A stretch of 12,252 bases of DNA, from contig CAINCM010000222.1 in the NCBI GenBank assembly GCA_903847005.1, positions 1 to 12,252 on the forward strand. The letters run 5' to 3'. Shown piece after piece: positions 1-7,029 of the stretch. Within the stretch, counting starts at the first letter, position 1; every line of letters begins with the position of its first letter. A model generated the notes under the pieces. That model saw only the letters and a program-made list of their open reading frames with translations. It was not told where the DNA came from and did no database searches. Both the position numbers and the translations under genes were made by a program. Source of the stretch: an uncultured Chloroflexota bacterium. GTDB lineage: Bacteria; Chloroflexota; Limnocylindria; Limnocylindrales; Limnocylindraceae.

Positions 1-696
1 CACGCCGCCGCATACAAGGTGAACCTCGCCTTCTTCGAAGCGTATGGCGAAGCTGGCGGTCGAGTTGCCGCGGCGCTACGCGGAGTGATCCCGGCAGACA
101 CTCCGCTGATTGTCGACGTGAAGCGCGGCGATATCGGGAGCACGGTTGCCGCGCAGGCTCGAGCCCTCTATGACGTCCTCGGGGCAGACGCAGTGACAGC
201 GAATCCGTACCTTGGAATCGGCGCACTCGAACCGCTCCTCTCACGCGATGACCGTTTCGTGTATCTGCTCTGCCGAACCTCCAATCCTGAGGCATCCGAA
301 CTTCAAGAGTTGCGTGTCGCGGCTGCAGGGTCTGCGCCGGAAGAGGCGCTCTATCTGCGAGTTGCCCGACTCGCTGCAGCGCGGCCGGAGGCCGACGCAG
401 GACGGATCGGCCTCGTCGCAGGTGCAACGGCATCGACGGCACTTACGCACATTCGCGGGGTCGCGCCCTCGTTGCCCCTTCTCGTTCCGGGGATCGGTGC
501 ACAAGGTGGAGATCTCGCGGCGGTTGTGGCGCACGGCAACGCGATCGATGCGCCTGCGGGACGCGCTGGCGGCGCGCTGCTGGTCAACGTGGGGCGAGCG
601 ATTTCGGGCTCCGCGACCGATGGGGGGGCGACACCCGAGGCGATTCATGCTCGCTCAGCAGAGTGGGCGAAGCGCCTCGCTATACTCACCCCATAG
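1..696 (+). CDS. pyrF: Orotidine 5'-phosphate decarboxylase, 3' part (5' end outside window)
   Basis: This enzyme decarboxylates orotidine 5'-monophosphate to UMP, the last step of de novo pyrimidine synthesis in the cytoplasm. The reading frame is open from base 1, so the true start lies upstream; the in-frame GTG at 19 falls inside the conserved AAYKVNLAFFEAYG stretch and is not a start. 231 residues are visible. The catalytic cluster is DVKRGDI, with Asp39, Lys41 and Asp44 of the visible part, and the phosphate-binding loop is VPGIGAQGGD at about 162-171. The YK..LAF.E..G and TANPYLG motifs match the longer bacterial subfamily (about 270-300 residues), so roughly 45-60 residues should be missing. 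The stop is TAG at 694-696. A promoter-like TATACT box for the next gene lies inside its last codons. Identification is firm; the length of the missing part is inferred. Confidence 0.95.
   Translation, partial: HAAAYKVNLAFFEAYGEAGGRVAAALRGVIPADTPLIVDVKRGDIGSTVAAQARALYDVLGADAVTANPYLGIGALEPLLSRDDRFVYLLCRTSNPEASELQELRVAAAGSAPEEALYLRVARLAAARPEADAGRIGLVAGATASTALTHIRGVAPSLPLLVPGIGAQGGDLAAVVAHGNAIDAPAGRAGGALLVNVGRAISGSATDGGATPEAIHARSAEWAKRLAILTP
681..686 (+). promoter_or_regulatory. Candidate -10 box for tatA
   Basis: TATACT, in the context CGCTATACTCACC, lies inside the 3' end of pyrF. A start of transcription about 7 bases downstream (near 693) would give a roughly 43-base leader before the tatA start at 736. 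I see no convincing -35 hexamer 16-18 bases upstream. The box shares the GCTAYNYT form with the boxes before secG, the first tRNA and rpsF, which is the main support. Confidence 0.4.
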
Positions 697-697
697 G

Positions 698-713
698 GCG
701 TCCGTTCGGACGC
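698..713 (+). other. Perfect 6-bp hairpin in the tatA leader
   Basis: GCGTCC and GGACGC pair perfectly around a GTTC loop in the pyrF-tatA gap. No T-run follows, so it is a poor intrinsic terminator. If the TATACT box at 681 is used, the hairpin sits at the extreme 5' end of the tatA mRNA, where it could protect the message. It could also be the processed 3' end of the pyrF message. Confidence 0.5.
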
Positions 714-735
714 GCCAGCGTAAGGAGTACCGAAC

Positions 736-939
736 GTGCCGAACATCGGACCTGGCGAACTCATCCTCATCCTCGCGGTGATCCTCGTGGTCTTCGGCCC
801 CGGGAAGCTTCCAGAGATCGGCGCCGCCGTCGGTCGTTCATTCAGGGAGTTCCGAAAGGCCACCTCCGAAGCGGTCGAACCTGCCGAGGGGCGAAGCGCG
901 ACGAAGAGTCCAGCACGGCGCCCAAAGCGAAAGGTCTGA
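736..939 (+). CDS. tatA: Twin-arginine translocase pore subunit TatA
   Basis: TatA polymerises at the cytoplasmic membrane with TatC to move folded proteins bearing twin-arginine signals. The 67-residue protein has the family plan: a short outside N-terminus, one hydrophobic helix at about 8-20, the hinge FGPGKLPEIG at 20-29, then an amphipathic helix (GRSFREFRKATSEA) and a basic tail ending PARRPKRKV. The start is GTG at 736, chosen because AAGGAG at 722-727 lies eight bases upstream and the N-terminus MPNIGPGELI fits the family. Being short and paired directly with tatC, it is probably the single TatA-type subunit of a TatAC system; TatB is not seen in the window. It is 29 bases upstream of tatC and surely cotranscribed with it. 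Confidence 0.95.
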   Translation: MPNIGPGELILILAVILVVFGPGKLPEIGAAVGRSFREFRKATSEAVEPAEGRSATKSPARRPKRKV

Positions 940-968
940 GCCGCTTCGCCGAGCGAGGAGCGTTGTAG

Positions 969-1700
969 ATGGCGGTCGATTCCGCGCTTCACGAGGCCGC
1001 GAATGCGACCCGTACGGCGCCGCTCATCGATCACCTCCGCGAACTCCGGCGCCGAGCGCTGATATGCGCGATCGCTGTTGTCGCCGGCGGAGTCGCTGGG
1101 TTCTCGTTTTCAGACCAGCTCATTGAGCTACTCCGCGGACCGCTCGGCTCGACCAAGCTCTACTTCACCGGGGTCGGGGACGCCTTCGGCATTCGGATGC
1201 AGCTGAGCCTGATTGCCGGCATTTCGCTCGCGATGCCGATCCTCCTCTGGCAGGTCTGGGCATTTGTCAGCCCAGGGCTCACGAACGCCGAGCGACGAAG
1301 TGCGCGCCCGTGGCTTCCCCTGGCGCTCGCACTCTTCGCCCTCGGCGCGGTCATCGCGTGGAGCGTGCTCCCCTTTGCGGTTGGATTCCTTCTCAGCTTC
1401 GGGAGCGACGACCTCTTGCCGATGATCGCCGCCGATCGATATTTCGGATTCGTCAGCGGCCTCGTCTTCCTGTTCGCGGTTGCTGCGGAGTACCCGATCC
1501 TCCTCGTCTTCCTCTCTCGCGTTGGAGTGATCACGTCCGCCAAGCTCCGCGCGTGGCGCAAAGGTGCCATCGTCGGAGCGGTGATCATCAGCGCGATCGC
1601 CACACCGGGGACCGATCTTGTCAGTCCGCTGGTCCTCGCGATCACTCTCCTCTTGCTCTACGAACTCTCTATCCTTCTCGTGCGCGCGGGTGGCCGATGA
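969..1700 (+). CDS. tatC: Twin-arginine translocase receptor subunit TatC
   Basis: TatC is the polytopic membrane protein that binds twin-arginine signal peptides and recruits TatA. The 243 residues show the family hallmarks: HLRELRRR at 22-29 in the cytoplasmic N-terminus, FVSPGLTNAERR at 99-110 in the first cytoplasmic loop with the conserved Glu108, and several hydrophobic helices (about 31-50, 77-100, 115-140, 158-180, 200-215, 220-238). The usual T-E-A-F element of the periplasmic loop reads GVGDAF at 68-73, a conservative Glu-to-Asp change. ATG at 969 has GAGGAG at 955-960, eight bases upstream. The stop overlaps the rapZ start (ATGA at 1697-1700), so translation of the two is probably coupled. 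No other Tat gene is present nearby. Confidence 0.96.
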   Translation: MAVDSALHEAANATRTAPLIDHLRELRRRALICAIAVVAGGVAGFSFSDQLIELLRGPLGSTKLYFTGVGDAFGIRMQLSLIAGISLAMPILLWQVWAFVSPGLTNAERRSARPWLPLALALFALGAVIAWSVLPFAVGFLLSFGSDDLLPMIAADRYFGFVSGLVFLFAVAAEYPILLVFLSRVGVITSAKLRAWRKGAIVGAVIISAIATPGTDLVSPLVLAITLLLLYELSILLVRAGGR

Positions 1701-2578
1701 CCGCGAATCGCCGAGTGATCCTCTTGACGGGGCTCTCGGGCGCAGGAAAGACCACTGCGACGAAGTCGCTGGAGGACATCGGATTTCGGACCATCGACAA
1801 CCTCCCGTACGAGCTGCTTCCAGCGCTGGTCGAGAAGATCGCCGCTGATCCGCAGCGATTTGCGCGAGTCTGCCTCGTCGTCGACGCCCGCGACGGCGAT
1901 CCAAGTCGCACGATCGAACTCGTGCGAACAGGAGCGGCGTCGATCGGTGTCAGCGCACGCATCATCTATCTGGACGCACGAGACGACGTGTTGATCCGCC
2001 GGTTCAGCGAAACACGGCATCGGCACCCCCTGGGGGGTGCGGTGGATGCCCCGCGCTCCGTTGCGGAGGCGATCGCCGCGGAGCGCCGCCTGCTGAGTGC
2101 CACGCGCGAGGCGGCGGACGCGGTGATCGACACGAGCGACCTGAGCGGGCGAGAGCTCAGGGATCGCCTGGTTGCGGAGGCGCTTGAGAGCGAAGAACGA
2201 GTGGCCATTCGACTGACGAGTTTCGGGTACAAACACGGCATCCCGCTCGAGGCGGATTTGGTCTTCGACGTTCGCGCAGCGGCGAATCCCCACTGGGTCC
2301 CTGAGTTGCGCCCCCTCGACGGCCGTTCGAAGGAGATCAGCGACTTCGTCCTGGGCGATCCCACGGGGGCCGCGCTCATGCAGTCGATCGAGCGCTACCT
2401 CGATGCAAGTGTTGCCGCCTACCTTGCAGACGGGCGTGGCCGTTTGAGCGTTGCGATCGGTTGCACTGGAGGTCGACACCGTTCCGTGGCGATTGTTGAG
2501 GCGCTCGCGCATCGCCTTCCGGCGATCGCGGGCTCCGCCCCGATTGTGGTAGAGCATCGCGATCTCGCGAGGAGTTAA
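1697..2578 (+). CDS. rapZ: RapZ-family nucleotide-binding / RNA-binding regulator
   Basis: RapZ proteins have an N-terminal P-loop ATPase-like domain and a C-terminal domain that in enterobacteria binds small RNAs controlling glucosamine-6-phosphate synthase. In other phyla the target is not settled, although the rapZ-yvcK-whiA neighbourhood is widely kept. The 293 residues match the family length (about 280-300). Visible motifs: Walker A GLSGAGKT at 12-19, IDNLP at 33-37, VVDAR at 61-65, ETRHRHPL at 105-112, SFGYKHGIP at 175-183, EADLVFDVR at 185-193 and GCTGGRHRS at 255-263. The frame is open far upstream, but ATG at 1697 is the start because it places the Walker motif at residue 12 and overlaps the tatC stop. 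There is no strong ribosome-binding site, consistent with coupling to tatC. Confidence 0.95.
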   Translation: MTANRRVILLTGLSGAGKTTATKSLEDIGFRTIDNLPYELLPALVEKIAADPQRFARVCLVVDARDGDPSRTIELVRTGAASIGVSARIIYLDARDDVLIRRFSETRHRHPLGGAVDAPRSVAEAIAAERRLLSATREAADAVIDTSDLSGRELRDRLVAEALESEERVAIRLTSFGYKHGIPLEADLVFDVRAAANPHWVPELRPLDGRSKEISDFVLGDPTGAALMQSIERYLDASVAAYLADGRGRLSVAIGCTGGRHRSVAIVEALAHRLPAIAGSAPIVVEHRDLARS

Positions 2579-2581
2579 GGG

Positions 2582-3595
2582 GTGGGGCTCCGCTCCTTCA
2601 TTCGCGAGTCGCTGCAGCAGCGAAGGCGTGGCGGCGCAGGGCAGCGGGTCGTGGTGCTCGGCGGCGGGACGGGTATGGCGACCGCGCTCCGCGGACTCAA
2701 GCGGGAGCGGGTCGCCCTCACGGCAATCGTTTCGCTCGCAGACGATGGTGGCTCCTCTGGCATCTTGCGAGAGCAGCTCGGCATTCCACCAGTCGGCGAT
2801 CTTCGCAACTGTCTGATCGCACTCGCCGACGCTGAGTCGACGGCAGGCGCCCTCCTCCAACACCGTCTCCCTGCGGAGCGCGGGGCGACGCGAGGCCACC
2901 CGGTCGGCAACCTGCTTCTCGCCGCGGCGATCGCGGAGGAGGGGGGCGATCTTGAACGCGGTATCGAGCGCGTCCATCGCATCCTTCACGTACGCGGCCG
3001 GGTGATCCCTGCAACCTCCGGCGCGCTGCGCCTGCGCGGGCGCACGCGAGCAGGCGTCAGCGTCCTCGGTCAGGCGGCGCTTGCACGAACCCGCGGAATC
3101 GAACGCGTCGCCCTCGAGGCGGGAAGCGTCAAGGCGACGGAGGGTGCGCTCGATGCTATCCGCGATGCGGATCTGCTCGTCCTCGGCCCCGGGAGTCTCT
3201 ACACGAGCGTCATCCCGCACCTTCTCGTCCCTGAGATTCGCGAGGCACTCGGGCAACGGCGCGCTCCGCTGATCTGGGTGGCGAACGTGGACGAGCAGGA
3301 GGGCGAAACCGAGGGGATGGATCTCGACGCGCACCTCGACGCGCTGGTCGAGCACGGCGCTGAAGACCTCATCGACCTGGTGCTCGCCTCTACGCCCGCG
3401 CCACGAGAATCGGGCGTGGCCGGCGTGCCCCTTCAGCCACGCGTTGCGCGGGAGACGAGCAGGAACGGAGCAGCGCGACCACCGATCGAGGTGCGGGCCA
3501 TTGCGTCACGGTTGCGGCCGCACCTGCACGACCCGGTGCTCCTTGCCAAGGCGCTCCTCGCGTCGCGGGCACGCCTGAAGGGGGGAGATCGGTGA
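2582..3595 (+). CDS. yvcK: YvcK/CofD-like gluconeogenesis factor
   Basis: YvcK proteins resemble the CofD fold, bind UDP-sugars in Bacillus and are needed for growth on gluconeogenic carbon and for normal cell shape; the biochemical activity is unsettled. The 337-residue protein shows VVVLGGGTGMATALRGLK at 23-40, SLADDGGSSG at 51-60, PPVGDLRNCL at 69-78, GHPVGNLLLAA at 105-115 and LGPGSLYTSVIPHLLV at 201-216, all in family order. The first 20 residues form a basic leader (SLQQRRRGG) that is variable in the family. The start is GTG at 2582, three bases after the rapZ stop, with GAGGAG at 2569-2574 seven bases upstream. Its stop overlaps the whiA start (GTGA at 3592-3595). The order rapZ-yvcK-whiA is conserved in Firmicutes, Actinobacteria and Chloroflexota. 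Confidence 0.95.
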   Translation: MGLRSFIRESLQQRRRGGAGQRVVVLGGGTGMATALRGLKRERVALTAIVSLADDGGSSGILREQLGIPPVGDLRNCLIALADAESTAGALLQHRLPAERGATRGHPVGNLLLAAAIAEEGGDLERGIERVHRILHVRGRVIPATSGALRLRGRTRAGVSVLGQAALARTRGIERVALEAGSVKATEGALDAIRDADLLVLGPGSLYTSVIPHLLVPEIREALGQRRAPLIWVANVDEQEGETEGMDLDAHLDALVEHGAEDLIDLVLASTPAPRESGVAGVPLQPRVARETSRNGAARPPIEVRAIASRLRPHLHDPVLLAKALLASRARLKGGDR

Positions 3596-4401
3596 GTCAG
3601 AGTGCGCGTGAGTTGGTCGCAAACGTTCGCCATGAACTCGCCGCGGTGCTTCCAGAACGGCCATGCTGCCGAGAAGCGGAACTCGATGCACTGCGCGACT
3701 CCGGCCGCAGATCGGATGTTGCAACTGCTCGCACGGTCCATCAGCTCAGCGGAGACTCACTCGTGATCGCGGCGTCGGGGACACCACGGGAGCTGGCGCT
3801 GCGTCGTGCGACCATGCTGGCTTCGCGACGGGCTCCTCAGCACTGCAGGAGCGCATTTCTGCGAGGAAGGATCTTGGCGCGTGGCTCCCTCTCTTTCGCG
3901 AGAGGAGGTTCCCACTTGGAGCTGGTGCTCGCCCGTGCAGAGGCGATCGTGCTCGCACAGGCATTCGCCCACGTCGGGTTCCCTGGCCAACTCCGCGAAC
4001 GTCGCGGCCGCGGGGTGCTCGTATGGAAGCGCCGTGCAGCGATCTTCGACCTCTTGCGGCGCCTTGGGGCGGGGAGCTCGGTTGCGGAGGTCGAGGCACG
4101 CGGCGTGCTTCGAGAGGTGCGCGGCGAGTTGAACCGAAGCATCAACGCCGAGACTGCGAACCTACAACGCACCGTTCGGGCCGGCATGCGCCAGGCAGAG
4201 GCGATTCGACGGCTCGAAGATGCTGGAGCGTTGGAAGCGGGTGGTTCCATGCATCGTGTCGCCCTGGCGCGACGTGAGCATCCGGATGCCACCATCGCCG
4301 AGCTTGGCGACCGGCTTCGTCTGACGCGAAGCTCGGTGCAACGCAGCCTGAGCGCTCTCGAACGCCAGGCGGCCGCACTTCCACGCCGGGCTCTGCCATG
4401 A
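3592..4401 (+). CDS. whiA: WhiA-like DNA-binding protein, short and diverged
   Basis: WhiA joins a degenerate LAGLIDADG homing-endonuclease fold to a C-terminal helix-turn-helix; it is a sporulation regulator in Streptomyces and influences division and chromosome segregation in Bacillus. Here the N-terminus ARELVANVRHELAAVL with CCREAELDAL (25-34) fits the family. AFLRGRILARGSLSF at 88-102 followed by HLEL matches the FLRGaFLagGS element. ELNRSINAETANLQRT at 179-194 matches the NR..NcetAN signature. The C-terminal EHPDATIAELGDRLRLTRSSVQRSLSALER (229-258) is the helix-turn-helix. At 269 residues it is shorter than the usual 300-330, with loss mainly in the middle of the first domain. GTG at 3592 has a G-rich GGGGGGAG ribosome site at about 3580-3586 and overlaps the yvcK stop. 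Family assignment is confident, function by analogy only. Confidence 0.9.
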   Translation: MSQSARELVANVRHELAAVLPERPCCREAELDALRDSGRRSDVATARTVHQLSGDSLVIAASGTPRELALRRATMLASRRAPQHCRSAFLRGRILARGSLSFARGGSHLELVLARAEAIVLAQAFAHVGFPGQLRERRGRGVLVWKRRAAIFDLLRRLGAGSSVAEVEARGVLREVRGELNRSINAETANLQRTVRAGMRQAEAIRRLEDAGALEAGGSMHRVALARREHPDATIAELGDRLRLTRSSVQRSLSALERQAAALPRRALP

Positions 4402-4408
4402 TCTCCAT

Positions 4409-5200
4409 ATGACGAACCGTGATACACCGCTCCTCGTCGCAAACTGGAAGGCGAATCTCGCACCCGCTGAAGAGGTGGCGCTCGCCGGACAGATCGCGAC
4501 CGAGGCGACGCGACGCGAAACCAAGCCTGGGAGCCTGATGATCGCTCCATCGACACTCGGCGCTGTCCCGGTCGCCTCGCTGCTTGCGCGAGAGCACGGA
4601 TCGCTGCAGATCGGGATCGCGGCGCAGGATGTGTCGGCGCTCGAGCCTGGTGCGCATACCGGTGAGGGTCCCGCGCCCCACCTGCTCGGCATTGCACGCG
4701 CGGTGATCCTGGGACACTCTGAACGTCGCGATCTGGGCGAGACTGGCGCGCTCATCGGGAAGAAGGTTGCGCGCGCGGTTGCGGCTGGGCTTTCGCCGAT
4801 CGTCTGCGTCGGCGACCGTGACCGAGAGGCGACGACCGAGCAACGGTGCGACGAGGTGCGTGCGCAGTGGCACGAGCTCATGGAGAGCGCTGTGCAATCT
4901 GGCAGCAGCCTTGCGGCACTGATCGACGTCGGCGTATTCATCGCATACGAACCAGTGTGGGCGATCGGGAGCGGCGACGCCGCTGACCCTGAACTGGCGG
5001 GTCGCGTGGCGGCCGCACTCCGCGGGCTCATCACCGACGAGGTGAAGGTGCTCTACGGCGGGAGTGTGCGCGCCGAACGCGCGTCGTCGTTCTTCGCTGG
5101 GGGAGGGGCAGCGCGTCTGGATGGACTCCTCGTTGGGGGCGCCTCACTTTCGAGCGAGAGTCTCCTGGACATCTCCACCGCGCTCGGCACCTCACGATGA
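4409..5200 (+). CDS. tpiA: Triosephosphate isomerase
   Basis: The enzyme interconverts dihydroxyacetone phosphate and glyceraldehyde 3-phosphate in glycolysis and gluconeogenesis. The 263 residues carry every catalytic element: Asn12 and Lys14 in ANWKAN, the electrophile His103 in ILGHSERRDLGET, the base Glu181 in AYEPVWAIGSG with its flexible loop 6, and LYGGSV at 215-220 and GLLVGGASL near the end for phosphate binding. Length is normal. ATG at 4409 is chosen because it puts the NWK motif at the usual distance. It begins seven bases after the whiA stop and, unlike its neighbours, has no purine-rich ribosome site; it may depend on coupling to whiA or be leaderless. The stop overlaps the gpmI start (ATGA at 5197-5200). 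The usual partners gap and pgk are not between whiA and tpiA. Confidence 0.98.
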   Translation: MTNRDTPLLVANWKANLAPAEEVALAGQIATEATRRETKPGSLMIAPSTLGAVPVASLLAREHGSLQIGIAAQDVSALEPGAHTGEGPAPHLLGIARAVILGHSERRDLGETGALIGKKVARAVAAGLSPIVCVGDRDREATTEQRCDEVRAQWHELMESAVQSGSSLAALIDVGVFIAYEPVWAIGSGDAADPELAGRVAAALRGLITDEVKVLYGGSVRAERASSFFAGGGAARLDGLLVGGASLSSESLLDISTALGTSR

Positions 5201-6732
5201 ATCTGGGAGCGGAACGTCCGCTCGTTGTGCTCGTGATCGACGGCTTCGGCATCGGGCCAGCGGGATCAGGAAACGCGGTTGCTGCTGCCGTAATGCCAGC
5301 CTGGCGCGGCTTGCTTGCCCGTTGGCCACACGCCGAGCTCGACGCCAGCGGCACTGCTGTCGGACTCCCTGAGGGCCAGATGGGGAACAGCGAGGTCGGA
5401 CACTTGAACATCGGGTCTGGACAGCGCGTGCCGCAAGAGCTACCTCGGATCAACGCCGCGATCAAAGATGGCAGCTTCGCGCAGCAGCCAGAGCTTCTTC
5501 GCGCGTTGCGCGCGGCAGCGAAGGGTCGGCTCCACATCTGCGGTCTGCTTGGACCAGGCGGCGTCCATGCGCATGACGATCACCTCGTTGCCCTTGCGGC
5601 CACAGCCGCGGCGCACGGCGTGCGCTCGATCATCCTCCACCTCTTCCTCGACGGTCGAGACACGCCACCACGCTCTGCGCTCGAGCATCTCGCCAGTTTC
5701 GAAGCGCGACTCTCCCGATCCGCCCCATCGGCCACGATCGCGACGCTCTCGGGCCGCTACTTTGCGATGGACCGCGATCAGCGCTGGGAGCGAACCGCTC
5801 GCGCGGTCGCCGCCATCGCTTCTGCAGAGGGGGAGCGCGTCGAACATCCGCGCGATGCGATCGAACAGGCCTATCGGCGCGGTGAGAGCGACGAGTTTGT
5901 CGCCCCGACAGTCGTTGGGGGCGGTCGTGAATCTGCACTCCGGGCTGGTGACGTGGTGATCCATGCAAACTTCCGAGCGGACCGAGCCCGCCAGCTTGTG
6001 ACGGCCATAAACGCTCTGACGTTCGATCATTTTGTGCGTCCAGCGAACCTCCCCGTACCCGTCTGGGGCATGAGTGCCTATGGCGAGGGCGTCGGGACGC
6101 CGTCCATCTTCGGACCTGTCCAGGTGCCCTCCCTCGCCTCTGCGCTTGCCGATGCGGGCCTCTTACAGTTTCATGTTGCCGAGACTGAGAAGTATGCCCA
6201 TGTGACCTACTTCTTCAACGGGGGTCGAGAGGAGCCTTTCTCGGGCGAGCGTCGATTGATGATCCCAAGCCGCCCCGTTGCGACGCACGATCTCGCGCCG
6301 CAGATGCGCGCGGCCGAGATTTCGGATGCGGTCGTCGAGGCGCTCTCGATCGGGAGCGAGGCGTTCATCCTCGCGAATCTTGCGAACCCCGACATGGTTG
6401 GACATACGGGCGACCTGGACGCAACGATTCGCGCCTGCGAGGCTGTTGACGATGCGATCGGCAAGATCGCAGAGGCAGTGACCGCGCATCCTGGGGCCAC
6501 GCTGCTCATCACCGCGGATCACGGAAATGCCGAATCGATGCTGAGCGGCTCAGGTGGGCCGATGACGAGCCATACCCTCGCTCGTGTGCCCATCTTGATC
6601 GCCGGCGCTCGTGCCGCTGGCATCCGACTCAGCGATGGTGCGCTCGAAGATGTCGCCCCAACGATCGGTGCGTTGACAGGACTTCCGCTCCCGTCCACCA
6701 TGACGGGCCGATCGCTCCTCGTTCGGGTCTAG
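5197..6732 (+). CDS. gpmI: 2,3-bisphosphoglycerate-independent phosphoglycerate mutase
   Basis: This metal-dependent cytoplasmic enzyme interconverts 3- and 2-phosphoglycerate through a phosphoserine intermediate, and belongs to the alkaline phosphatase superfamily. The 511 residues match the family length. Asp15 in VLVIDGFG and the nucleophile Ser65 in MGNSEVGHLNIG are the first metal/catalytic site. GGVHAHDDH at 121-129, LDGRDTPP at 151-158, GRYFAMDRDQRWER at 186-199 and NFRADRARQL at 258-267 form the mutase domain. ANPDMVGHTGD at 396-406 and TADHGNAESM at 439-448 supply the remaining metal ligands, with SHTLARVPI at 458-466. ATG at 5197 overlaps the tpiA stop, so the two glycolytic genes are probably translated in a coupled way. 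The TAG stop at 6730-6732 lies 10 bases before the candidate secG -10 box. Confidence 0.98.
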   Translation: MNLGAERPLVVLVIDGFGIGPAGSGNAVAAAVMPAWRGLLARWPHAELDASGTAVGLPEGQMGNSEVGHLNIGSGQRVPQELPRINAAIKDGSFAQQPELLRALRAAAKGRLHICGLLGPGGVHAHDDHLVALAATAAAHGVRSIILHLFLDGRDTPPRSALEHLASFEARLSRSAPSATIATLSGRYFAMDRDQRWERTARAVAAIASAEGERVEHPRDAIEQAYRRGESDEFVAPTVVGGGRESALRAGDVVIHANFRADRARQLVTAINALTFDHFVRPANLPVPVWGMSAYGEGVGTPSIFGPVQVPSLASALADAGLLQFHVAETEKYAHVTYFFNGGREEPFSGERRLMIPSRPVATHDLAPQMRAAEISDAVVEALSIGSEAFILANLANPDMVGHTGDLDATIRACEAVDDAIGKIAEAVTAHPGATLLITADHGNAESMLSGSGGPMTSHTLARVPILIAGARAAGIRLSDGALEDVAPTIGALTGLPLPSTMTGRSLLVRV

Positions 6733-6739
6733 AGGGGAG

Positions 6740-6748
6740 TGCTACACT
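6740..6748 (+). promoter_or_regulatory. Candidate extended -10 promoter of secG
   Basis: TGC followed by TACACT fits an extended -10 (TGn-TANNNT). It lies eight bases after the gpmI stop and 40 bases before the secG start, giving a predicted transcription start near 6755. There is no good -35. The identical nine bases TGCTACACT occur before rpsF at 9565-9573, which supports a real promoter. Confidence 0.5.
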
Positions 6749-6755
6749 GGGCGCA

Positions 6756-6770
6756 CGCGGGGTTGCCGCG
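6756..6770 (+). other. Perfect 5-bp hairpin in the secG leader
   Basis: CGCGG and CCGCG pair around a GGTTG loop. With the TACACT box at 6743-6748 the predicted transcript would begin almost exactly at the base of this hairpin. The ribosome site GGAGGT at 6779-6784 is left free. No T-run follows, so it is not an intrinsic terminator for gpmI. Confidence 0.4.
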
Positions 6771-6788
6771 CATGCATCGGAGGTAGCC

Positions 6789-7010
6789 ATGAACCCCATT
6801 CTCGCCGTCGGCCAGATCATCGTGAGCGTGTTCTTGATCGTTGCGATCCTGATGCAGGCCCGAGGTGTGGGTCTGAGCTCTGCCTTCGGCGGTGACTCGA
6901 GTGTGTATCGATCACGTCGAGGGGTCGAGCGTCAGTTGATGCGCTTTACGGTGCTGCTCACGATCCTCTTTGTGCTCTTCTCGCTGGTTGGCTATCTCCA
7001 GTCCAACTAA
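6789..7010 (+). CDS. secG: Preprotein translocase subunit SecG
   Basis: SecG is the small membrane partner of SecYE that helps SecA-driven export. The 73 residues form two hydrophobic helices (about 4-22 and 52-70) joined by a loop with the family motifs LMQARGVGLSSAFGGDSS at 21-38 and YRSRRGVER at 40-48. Length is typical. ATG at 6789 has a full GGAGGT at 6779-6784, four bases upstream, the best ribosome site in the window. A secG next to tpiA-type glycolytic genes is a common Gram-positive and Chloroflexota arrangement. A promoter-like TGCTACACT precedes it, so it may be transcribed on its own as well as from the upstream genes. Confidence 0.95.
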   Translation: MNPILAVGQIIVSVFLIVAILMQARGVGLSSAFGGDSSVYRSRRGVERQLMRFTVLLTILFVLFSLVGYLQSN

Positions 7011-7012
7011 TC

Positions 7013-7029
7013 GGGCGAGTCGCTCGCCC
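7013..7029 (+). terminator. Perfect 7-bp hairpin after secG (no T-run)
   Basis: GGGCGAG and CTCGCCC pair perfectly around a three-base TCG loop, starting two bases after the secG stop. It has the position and GC content of a terminator stem, but the following ATGAGTGTG has no T-run. It may be a weak terminator, a 3' end stabiliser, or a leader hairpin of the next gene. Confidence 0.4.

Noticed and set aside
2023..2040. GCACCCC-CTGG-GGGGTGC, a perfect 7-bp hairpin inside rapZ
   Set aside because: It falls exactly on the codons for the conserved HPLGG segment of RapZ, so the sequence is explained by the protein; no other sign of a regulatory or terminator role.
1658..3355. A 565-residue minus-strand open frame across rapZ and yvcK
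   Set aside because: It is antisense to two well-recognised conserved genes, shows no family motif, and long antisense frames are common at this GC content.
6673..6678. A perfect TTGACA (-35 consensus) near the end of gpmI
   Set aside because: It is 64 bases from the secG -10 box, and the hexamer at 17 bases (CACCAT) is poor; it encodes part of the conserved LTG segment of GpmI.
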